A DNA stretch of 64,000 bases from Blastopirellula sp. J2-11 (GTDB taxonomy: Bacteria > Planctomycetota > Planctomycetia > Pirellulales > Pirellulaceae), in assembly GCF_024584705.1 (NCBI RefSeq), contig NZ_CP097384.1:1984001-2048000 (forward strand). Direction: 5' to 3'. This document shows positions 54,935 through 64,000 of the stretch, piece by piece. The notes below the pieces were generated by a model. It saw only the letters and a list, made by a program, of their open reading frames with translations. It did not search any database and was not told the origin of the DNA. The number at the start of each line of letters is the position of its first letter. Position 1 is the stretch's first letter. The position numbers were made by a program, and so were the translations under genes.

Positions 54935-56149
54935 TTAATCCGTTAGAGGGGTCATTTTGACATCGTCGAAACAGGCCTCGCCGGTCGCGCCAAATAAACC
55001 AATCCGCAGCAGCGCTTCCTTGGCTGTAGGGGGGACGCGGATCGTTTCGTCGATTTGTCGCCAATCCGAGTTGGTGATAAAGGGACCGACGACCCCGCGG
55101 CCGACATCGCGGCGAGCCGCGTCATAAAAAGTGACCGCGATCATCGGAGCTTCGCGGCGATCGGGGCCTAGCCCGATTTGGCTGGTTTTGACCCAGGCGG
55201 TGATTTGCAATCGATGAACATTTTCGCCGTCGACGCCGAAACCTTGCAGCGCCATCGAAGTTCGTCCGAGGTCGCTGTTTTGAAATCGAACGTATCGTTT
55301 TCCTTGCGGCGCCGAATCGTCCTCGACCAGTTCAAACTGTCGCTGGTAGTACCAGCCGGCCATCTGGTCATGCTCTTGCAAGTCGGCCTCAAAATCGCCG
55401 TTGGCGGCATGAGGATGCAGCGGATCGGGTTTGACTTCACGATTGTCTTCGGCGGTACCGGTCATCGGCACGAACAACGTGGGACGCAGCGCCTCGGCGA
55501 CGAGTTTTCCGTCTTTCTTCGTAAACAGATAAAGGGTTTGCTGATAGCGTTCGCCGACCGGGATGACCATGCGTCCCCCTTCGCGTAGTTGATCAATCAA
55601 CGGTTGCGGCGGCTTTTCGGGGGAACAAGTCACAATGATCTTGTCGAATGGCGCGTGTTCGGGCCACCCTTTGTAACCATCGCCGATCTTCGTATGGACG
55701 TTTTCATAGCCAAGTCGACGCAGCGTTCGTGCGGCGCTGCGCCCCAGTTCCGGCACGATCTCGATCGAATAGACGTCCTTCACCAGCGGACTCAGGATCG
55801 CCGCTTGAAATCCGCTGCCGGTGCCGATTTCCAACACTTTGTCTGCGGGCTTCGTTTCGAGCGACTCGGTCATGTAGGCGACGATGAACGGCGACGAAAT
55901 CGTCTGTTGTCCGCCGATCGGCAAGGCCATGTCGTAATAGGCTTGCGAGCGATATTTATAAGCGACAAATTCATGCCGCGGCGTGTTCATCATCGATTGG
56001 ATGACGCGCTGATCGGTGACGCCGTTGGCGACGACCGCTTCTTCCACCATCACGCGCCGCGCGGCGGCGGCTGGATCCTCCGCTGCAAGTGGGCGAGCGA
56101 TCGCGAAGACGAGCAGCGACAACAAGAGAATTGGTGAGGGGCGATGCAT
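54935..56149 (-). CDS. Secreted protein-L-isoaspartate O-methyltransferase fusion
   Basis: A 404-residue exported protein. A signal peptide (to about residue 23) precedes a Pcm-type methyltransferase domain (about 35-235): PIGGQQTISSPFIVAYM, AdoMet motif KVLEIGTGSGFQAAILS (104-120), GDGYKGWPEHAPFDKIIVT, and GGRMVIPVGE. Residues about 250-404 form a beta-sandwich like a carbohydrate-binding or discoidin-type module, ending GEACFDDVKMTPL. Pcm repairs isoaspartate in proteins; an exported form would have to obtain AdoMet outside the cytoplasm, which is odd. GGAGG lies nine bases before the ATG at 56149. It is divergent from the aldolase gene. Confidence 0.85.
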   Translation of the reverse strand: MHRPSPILLLSLLVFAIARPLAAEDPAAAARRVMVEEAVVANGVTDQRVIQSMMNTPRHEFVAYKYRSQAYYDMALPIGGQQTISSPFIVAYMTESLETKPADKVLEIGTGSGFQAAILSPLVKDVYSIEIVPELGRSAARTLRRLGYENVHTKIGDGYKGWPEHAPFDKIIVTCSPEKPPQPLIDQLREGGRMVIPVGERYQQTLYLFTKKDGKLVAEALRPTLFVPMTGTAEDNREVKPDPLHPHAANGDFEADLQEHDQMAGWYYQRQFELVEDDSAPQGKRYVRFQNSDLGRTSMALQGFGVDGENVHRLQITAWVKTSQIGLGPDRREAPMIAVTFYDAARRDVGRGVVGPFITNSDWRQIDETIRVPPTAKEALLRIGLFGATGEACFDDVKMTPLTD

Positions 56150-56305
56150 GATCGTATTCCTCCAATCGTGCGGATTTTCGGGCGAATTCTGCAATTATAG
56201 CTTGTTGCTTCGCTAAGTTCGAAAAATCGTGGTGCGCTTGCGACCCGTTGGCGAATGTGAAACACTTTCGTATTCCCCTGCCCACTCGTATCGAATGGAT
56301 CGATC

Positions 56306-57103
56306 ATGCGTACAAATCCGGTAAAACAGAAGCTGAAGAACGGCCTGCCCACTTTTGGCGTCTGGCTTTCGTTGGGCGACTATTATGCGACGCGAACGTT
56401 GGCTCGCATGCCGTGGGATTGGTTAACGTTGGATCTGGAACACTCGCCGATCGACTGGTCTCAGGCGGCGATCATCTTTGGCGCCGTGGCTGACGCCGGC
56501 GGAGTTCCCTTGGCCCGCGTACCGCGCGGCGATCATGACCTGATCAAGCGCGTGCTCGACGCCGGCGCTTGGGGGATTGTCGTGCCGATGGTCGATACCG
56601 TCGAGCAGGCGAAAGCGGCGATTGCGGCGGCCAAGTATCCGCCCCAGGGAGATCGCAGCGTCGGCGGCGGAATGCATTCGATGAACTTTGACGCGTCGCC
56701 AGACGAGTATTTCGCCGCCGCGAATGAAGAGATCCTGGTCGTACTGCAGACCGAAAGTCCGCGCGGCGTCGCCAACGCGAAAGAGATCTACGCACTGCCG
56801 GGCTGCGACGCCATCTTTATCGGACCAAATGATCTGTGGGCGCAGATGAAGACGATCGAGAATCCGAACCCAACCATGGCTGGGCACGAAGCGCTGATCC
56901 AAGAGGTGATCTCGACCGGCAAAGATGTCGGCACGCCGACCGGCATGCATGTGATGACGGCCGAACAGGCGCTGCTGCGTGCTGAGCAAGGAATGCAGTT
57001 TATCGCTGTCGGCAGCGATGTTCGCATGATGGCGGTCGAAGCGGAAGCGACCCTAAAAAAATTGCGTCCCGACGAAGGGACGCAAAGCGTGGTTCATTAC
57101 TAG
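56306..57103 (+). CDS. HpcH/HpaI family aldolase
   Basis: A 265-residue aldolase of the HpcH/HpaI (2-keto-3-deoxy acid) class. Diagnostic parts are [33 protein letters not shown] with the metal-near [33 protein letters not shown], and [16 protein letters not shown]. These enzymes split 2-keto-4-hydroxy acids using a divalent metal. It stands alone. The hairpin near its end (57062-57085) serves as terminator for the convergent operon, not for this gene. Confidence 0.9.
   Translation: MRTNPVKQKLKNGLPTFGVWLSLGDYYATRTLARMPWDWLTLDLEHSPIDWSQAAIIFGAVADAGGVPLARVPRGDHDLIKRVLDAGAWGIVVPMVDTVEQAKAAIAAAKYPPQGDRSVGGGMHSMNFDASPDEYFAAANEEILVVLQTESPRGVANAKEIYALPGCDAIFIGPNDLWAQMKTIENPNPTMAGHEALIQEVISTGKDVGTPTGMHVMTAEQALLRAEQGMQFIAVGSDVRMMAVEAEATLKKLRPDEGTQSVVHY
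57055..57085 (-). terminator. Terminator of leftward operon inside the aldolase CDS
   Basis: A 9-bp perfect stem (57062-57070 with 57077-57085), 6-base loop, and a seven-T tail on the minus strand (A-run 57055-57061). It is 49 bases past the stop of the WD40 cytochrome gene and lies inside the 3' end of the convergent aldolase gene. Confidence 0.8.
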
Positions 57104-57133
57104 AGCCGATCTGGCGACTTTTCCGCAGGGAGA

Positions 57134-59668
57134 TTACTTGGCGACCTCCGAGACCTGCGTCTCGGTGGGCGCGTCGGCCGAAACCTGTTGCGGCTGAGCG
57201 GCGTAGGCGGCCGCTTCCGCTTTCAGCTTGGTGAGCGTCGACTCGGCGTCAGCGAGCGATTTTTTGGTCGCTTCGACGGCGGCGGTGCGTTCCCCTTTTT
57301 GCTTTTCCAGTTCCGCCAATTCGGTCGCCAACTTCGCTTTCGCTTCCTCGGCCTGCTTGATCGCCGCTTGACGTTGCTGCGTCTCTTTGGCGTAGCCGGC
57401 GAGGGCGCCTTCCAACTGCTTCTGCTTGGCCTGGGCTGCGACGATCGCTTGCTTGACGGCGTCCAGATCAGCCTTTGATTTGGCGACCGCGTCGGCCTTC
57501 TGTTGACGTTCTCCGTCCAGTCGCTGCGATTCGGCGGTTTGCTTTTTCACTTCGGCGTCATCCGCCGCAACCAGTTGCTCCAACTGCTTGGCCGCCGCAG
57601 TTTTGGCTTCCATTTCTTTCGTCAGCTTGGCGACTTCCGCGGTAGCGGCCGCCGCTAGTGAGGTCGCCTGATCCGCTGCAGTCTTGGCGGCGTCGGCGGC
57701 TTTACGATTTTCGGCGACTTGTTGCATGAGCGCTTCTTTCTCGGCTTCCGCCGCCGAAGCGAGTTTTTCTTCCGATGTCTTCAGAGCTGCCGCCGCCGAA
57801 GTCGCGGCGTCAGTCGCTTTGGTCATATCGGCCTTGGCGGCCGCTTCTTTTTGTTTCGCCGCTTCCGTTTGTTGCTTCGCCGTCGCGAACGCCGTTTGAG
57901 CGGCTTTCAATTCGGTTTGACGCTTGGTGAGTTGGGCGGCGGCGTTTTTCATTTTTTCTTGTGCGCCCTGAACCGCTTTCACCACTTGGGCCAGTTCCTG
58001 GTCCATTTTGGCGATGGCGCCTTCCAGCGATTTTTGCTTGTCGCCGTTCTGCTTGATCGCGGCGATTTGAGCATTCTTTTCGTCATCCGCTTTTTTCGTG
58101 TTGGCGGCGAGATCAGCGATTTCTTTTTGCAAGCGAGCCAGCGTTTCGACGTTGGCGGTTTGCTGCGACTTTTTGTCCGCCACTGATTTTTCAGCCGCTG
58201 CGAGTTGAGTCGCCGCTTCGTCCGCTTTCGCTTTCGCAGCGGTCTGCGCCGTTTGCTGAGCCGCGATCTGCATCTCGTAGGTTGGCGGGTTCGGCGGCAA
58301 TTGGGCTACTTCTTCCATCTTTTCGAGATCCCACATCCGCACGATTCCGTTCCAATCGCCGGCGATCAGCCGTTTGCCGTCGTAGGTCAAAACCGCTTCT
58401 AAGGCGATATCACCGAACGCGGGCGATTTCTTTTCTTCCTTGCCGTCGCCGCTGAAGACTTTGGCGACGCGATCACGACCGGCCGTCGCGAGACGACCAT
58501 CTTGGCCAAAGCGAACGCATTCGGTTCCGCCGCCATGTGCGTTGAACGATTTGATCGTTTTGCCCTCGTTCATTTCCCACAGTTTCACGGCGCTATCTTC
58601 GCTGGCCGAAGCGAGGACATTGGAGTCGCCGCGCCAGGAGACGGCGGTGATCGCTTCTTTGTGACCTTGCAGGTTCAGATACTCCTGAGCTGCGTCCGCT
58701 TCCCAGACGAAGAGGCCATTGGCGCGGTCGCCGCTCGCCAGGAGAACGCCATCGGGGCTGTATTCGAGCGCGGTCACCCAATCGGTATGCTTTTTGATCT
58801 CATGCAGCAGCGAGCCGTCCTCTGTCGAGTAAATGCGGATGATCTTTTGCGGACCGCCCAGTGCAACTCGGGTCAGGCTGGGGTTGATATCGGCGGCCAA
58901 GACGACATCCAACTCGTCACCCAGCGTCATCAAACGCTTGCCGGTGCGGACTTCGTACAAGACGACCGTTCCCGAGTGCGCTCCGCGACCACCGCCTGCC
59001 AACAACAGTTCGCCGTTACGACTGAAGCGGAGGATGAACGCGATTCCTTCGGGATAGGGAAGGATGCCGAGCAGGCGCCCGTTGTCGGTGTTGTACAGTG
59101 AGATCTGCTTTTGCCCAGCGACAGCCGCCAGCGGCGCCCAAGGACTGGTTGCAATCGAAGAGACCGCCGCGGCGCGATCGGTATAAATGCTTGGTTGGCG
59201 CCAGACGTTCTCTGGCATCGCTGCAGGACCTTCCGGCTTGCCGGTCGTTGTTGGACCGGCCATTTTCAGGCTCGGCTTGTTCGACTTCTTCGCGGTGGAT
59301 CCGCTGTTTTCTAACGCGCCCATTTCGATCCAGGATTTGATCAGATCGAGCTTCGGCTGCGGCAGTTTGTCTTGATTGGGGGGCATCGTAGGCGTGTCGA
59401 TATGCGCGACCAAGTCCCACAGACGCGAACTTTCGATGTCCTGTGCGACGATCACTTCGCCGCTGGAGCCCCCCTCCATCGCTTTGCCAAACGAGTCGAG
59501 GGCGAGTCCCCCTTTGGCCTCGGATTGGTTATGGCAAGTGAAGCAGTGCTCACGAAAAATCGCCCGAACATGATCGTCGTAGGTGACCTTGGGGCTGGCC
59601 GGCTTCTCTTGAGCGGCCAACGGCGCGGCGACCAACAGCAACATCGCGGTGGTGATGATTTTTTTCAT
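57134..59668 (-). CDS. Secreted cytochrome-WD40-coiled-coil protein
   Basis: An 844-residue exported protein. A signal peptide (to about residue 20) precedes a PSCyt1-type cytochrome domain with CFTCH near 42-46 and WDLVAHIDTPTMPPNQDKLPQP. WD40 repeats follow from about 165 to 480 (LEYSPDGVLLASGDRANGLFVW, VSWRGDSNVLASASEDSAVKLWEM, VRFGQDGRLATAGRDRVAK). The last 350 residues are an Ala/Lys/Gln-rich coiled coil (AAKAKADEAATQLAAAEKSVAD...). This is a large extracellular scaffold with a heme. It is the last gene of an operon led by the PPC-type and DUF1549/1553 genes. Confidence 0.9.
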   Translation of the reverse strand: MKKIITTAMLLLVAAPLAAQEKPASPKVTYDDHVRAIFREHCFTCHNQSEAKGGLALDSFGKAMEGGSSGEVIVAQDIESSRLWDLVAHIDTPTMPPNQDKLPQPKLDLIKSWIEMGALENSGSTAKKSNKPSLKMAGPTTTGKPEGPAAMPENVWRQPSIYTDRAAAVSSIATSPWAPLAAVAGQKQISLYNTDNGRLLGILPYPEGIAFILRFSRNGELLLAGGGRGAHSGTVVLYEVRTGKRLMTLGDELDVVLAADINPSLTRVALGGPQKIIRIYSTEDGSLLHEIKKHTDWVTALEYSPDGVLLASGDRANGLFVWEADAAQEYLNLQGHKEAITAVSWRGDSNVLASASEDSAVKLWEMNEGKTIKSFNAHGGGTECVRFGQDGRLATAGRDRVAKVFSGDGKEEKKSPAFGDIALEAVLTYDGKRLIAGDWNGIVRMWDLEKMEEVAQLPPNPPTYEMQIAAQQTAQTAAKAKADEAATQLAAAEKSVADKKSQQTANVETLARLQKEIADLAANTKKADDEKNAQIAAIKQNGDKQKSLEGAIAKMDQELAQVVKAVQGAQEKMKNAAAQLTKRQTELKAAQTAFATAKQQTEAAKQKEAAAKADMTKATDAATSAAAALKTSEEKLASAAEAEKEALMQQVAENRKAADAAKTAADQATSLAAAATAEVAKLTKEMEAKTAAAKQLEQLVAADDAEVKKQTAESQRLDGERQQKADAVAKSKADLDAVKQAIVAAQAKQKQLEGALAGYAKETQQRQAAIKQAEEAKAKLATELAELEKQKGERTAAVEATKKSLADAESTLTKLKAEAAAYAAQPQQVSADAPTETQVSEVAK

Positions 59669-59750
59669 AGCAGACTAGCGTCGGTAGGAAGCGAGGCAGG
59701 AAATCAAACAGCGGCGACCAAGCGTCGCCGCTTACTGCGAGATTGCATCT

Positions 59751-62186
<2,436 letters not shown>

Positions 62187-62256
62187 AGCAATTCTCCTAG
62201 TCTTCTAGTCGCTTCCGGGGGGGAAGTCGTATGCGTTGGTAACGTTGGAAAAGAAA

Positions 62257-64000
62257 CTATTTGCCCGCCGCTGCTTTCGCCGCTTCTTTCTCCATGCGCA
62301 ATTGCTCAAGGCGACTTAGCGGTTTGGGAGCTGCTTCTTTCTTCGGTTCTTCTTTTTTGGGCTCTTCTTTTTTCGGCGCCGGGGCCACTTCTTTGGGCCG
62401 CGGCTTGTCGACGCGAATCTCGCCTGTTCCTAGCGTATGCGTGATCGGCTCGTCGTTTTGCGTGATGATCGCGCGAGCCATGATCGACTTGTGGCGGCCA
62501 TCTTTCGTCTCCGGAGTCGCTTTGACCGCAAAGACCGCTTGCGTTGAGTCTTTGGTGATCTCGGTCGGTTCCGCCGTAGCGCCATTGGGAAGCCCCAGCA
62601 GCTCTACCTTGGCGGCGCCTTCAAAGTCGAGCTTCTTTGTGACTTCGATGACGTATTGCAATTCGCTCCCCTGCTCCATCGCCGTCTTGGCGAAGGCGAA
62701 ATCAAAGAAGCGATCGGAAATCGTCAGCGTCGAGAAAGGAGTCGCCGCTTCGACGGCGCCTGATTTGTAGCCGGCGCGGCCGATGACGCAGATCTTCCAG
62801 TCGCCGATCTCGGCGCCGCCGTTGGCGGTGACTGGAATAGACGCTTCGTCTTTTCCTTTCTCAATCTTGATCGAGCCTGACGAGCCGATGCCGGGCGGGT
62901 TGTAAAGCATGCGGAGCGAGATCTCGGCGTCGAAACCTTCTTCGCGAACGGCTTTGACTTTCAACTGCATCGAGCCGTTGCGCACGATCGGCACTTTGGG
63001 CTGAATGATTTCAAGCTTGAACGGGATCTTTTCGGTCACGGCCATCGTCATGCGATCGGCATTATGACCCCATACATCGGAATTGTTGCGTCCGCGAACT
63101 AGCAGCGTCCGTTGATTAATGTTGCCGGTGACTTTGACATTCTCGTCGACGGGACTACCTGTGACGTTCACCAAGGCGCTGGCCAAGGGAGCGTCGGCAG
63201 CCGCTTTGAACAATACCGGCGTCGTCGTTTGATTCCCCTTCATCGTGAGGATCTCGTATTCGACACCTGGAGGAAGATCGGTCAGCACCGCTTTCAGGTC
63301 TCCCCCCCAGTTTTCGCGTTTGGCGCTCAGCAGCAACGCATAGTTATTCCCCTGCGGGACTTCGGCGAAGTGCGAGACGTACTTACGAACTTCGGGAACG
63401 TCCATCGTCAAAGCGGGAGCAACGCGCGTGATTTCAATGCGATAGATAAACTCGGGACCACCTTTTTGCAGATGATCGATGACGCGAACCAGATAGTCAT
63501 CATCTTCCGGAACTTTGAGACGATAAAAACTGTCGAGCCCGCCAGAGTCATCATTGCCGCCGACGCCGCCGCCGTTGGAGCGATAGACGTTAACGACTGG
63601 ATCTAACGGCGAGCGAAGCGGTTCACGCGAGTAAACGCGAATGTCGTACTCCTCACCCTTTTTAGCGGTGAACTTGAAATAGTCGGTGTCGCCTTTGCCG
63701 CCGATCGCGCCGTTGGCGGCGCCTGGCGCTTCCATCGGAGTCGCTTCGGCCTGAGCGTCATTCGGTTCCGCTTCCAGCGTGTTGGGGATGTCGATCACGC
63801 GCATCCGATTCGGCGAAGGAGCGATTCCTTTTTCGTCTTGCGCGAAGAACTCAAAAACGCCGGGAGTGTCGGGAAGCTTGACACGCGTTTTTTTCTCGCC
63901 GGCTGCGTCACCGACCATGGTGATTTCGACTTCTTCGCCGGGGCGTCCGCCGCCGGGATAAACGCCTAGCGGTCGCGGAAATTCTCCCACATGCAGGCGA
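62257..64000 (-). CDS. Secreted PPC-domain protein, 5' end outside window
   Basis: The frame is open to the right edge of the window (codons before the first seen start read RLH), so the true start and signal peptide lie beyond 64000. What is visible has an N-terminal VGEFPRPLGVYPGGGRPGEE repeat with Ig-like/IPT character, a bacterial pre-peptidase C-terminal (PPC) domain with DTDYFKFTAKKGEEYDIRVY and LDSFYRLKVPEDDDYLVRVID, more beta-rich modules, and a Pro/Lys/Glu-rich C-terminus (EEPKKEEPKKEAAPKP). PPC proteins are exported and often surface attached. It is the first visible gene of the leftward operon that continues with the two large cytochrome genes. Confidence 0.85.
   Translation of the reverse strand, partial: RLHVGEFPRPLGVYPGGGRPGEEVEITMVGDAAGEKKTRVKLPDTPGVFEFFAQDEKGIAPSPNRMRVIDIPNTLEAEPNDAQAEATPMEAPGAANGAIGGKGDTDYFKFTAKKGEEYDIRVYSREPLRSPLDPVVNVYRSNGGGVGGNDDSGGLDSFYRLKVPEDDDYLVRVIDHLQKGGPEFIYRIEITRVAPALTMDVPEVRKYVSHFAEVPQGNNYALLLSAKRENWGGDLKAVLTDLPPGVEYEILTMKGNQTTTPVLFKAAADAPLASALVNVTGSPVDENVKVTGNINQRTLLVRGRNNSDVWGHNADRMTMAVTEKIPFKLEIIQPKVPIVRNGSMQLKVKAVREEGFDAEISLRMLYNPPGIGSSGSIKIEKGKDEASIPVTANGGAEIGDWKICVIGRAGYKSGAVEAATPFSTLTISDRFFDFAFAKTAMEQGSELQYVIEVTKKLDFEGAAKVELLGLPNGATAEPTEITKDSTQAVFAVKATPETKDGRHKSIMARAIITQNDEPITHTLGTGEIRVDKPRPKEVAPAPKKEEPKKEEPKKEAAPKPLSRLEQLRMEKEAAKAAAGK

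Overview
The window looks like chromosome of a planctomycete, most likely of the Pirellulales (Blastopirellula/Rhodopirellula-like). The inference rests on families that are typical of that phylum: DUF1559 prepilin-like proteins, PSCyt/PSD1 cytochromes paired with a DUF1501 protein, a PVC-type heme-binding CxxCH protein, a TIGR03000 protein and many secreted or lipoprotein genes. Most of the window is GC-rich. No rRNA, phage, complete insertion sequence or CRISPR array is visible.

Layout. 0.2-8 kb: a membrane protein, a Cys-rich secreted protein, a DUF2750 protein, an NRDE/TANGO2 protein and two DUF1559-plus-lipoprotein pairs. 8-16.4 kb: an exported pyruvyl-transferase-fold protein, a zinc-ribbon protein with a sugar-phosphate isomerase-like protein, a lactonase-like propeller, and the PSD1-cytochrome/DUF1501 pair. 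16.4-17.4 kb: a 30-bp palindrome, tRNA-Glu(CUC) with a terminator, and an eight-copy 40-bp tandem array. 17.4-20.9 kb: a defence segment, with a probable PUA-like/PD-(D/E)XK restriction nuclease divergent from a visibly AT-rich two-gene Kiwa system (KwaA membrane protein plus KwaB DUF4868 protein). A 14/15-bp direct repeat brackets the nuclease-Kiwa segment. 21-32.7 kb: an SGNH hydrolase, a large PVC cytochrome, an OprB porin, a two-gene operon of unknown role, FloA, a methyltransferase and a TsdA-like diheme cytochrome.

32.9-42.5 kb holds two convergent operons of the ATP-grasp / alpha-E / transglutaminase / DUF2126 amidoligase type, an uncharacterised peptide-synthesis or peptide-modification pathway. 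42.8-46.7 kb has small stress or housekeeping genes (ferritin-like, ABC-2 permease, SpoIIAA-like). 46.9-51.1 kb is a divergon: an AraC-type regulator with an FCD sensor domain faces an operon encoding a family-10-like glycosidase, a DUF1559 protein and a lipoprotein. 51.8-64 kb: an HTTM membrane operon, a TIGR03000 protein, a secreted Pcm fusion, an HpcH/HpaI aldolase, and an operon of three large secreted proteins (PPC-type, DUF1549/DUF1553 cytochrome, WD40 cytochrome) that runs off the right edge.

The most striking item is the Kiwa plus modification-sensing-nuclease segment beside the tRNA gene. The FCD-AraC fusion and the 40-bp repeat family come next. All function calls are by reading the sequence; no database search was run.
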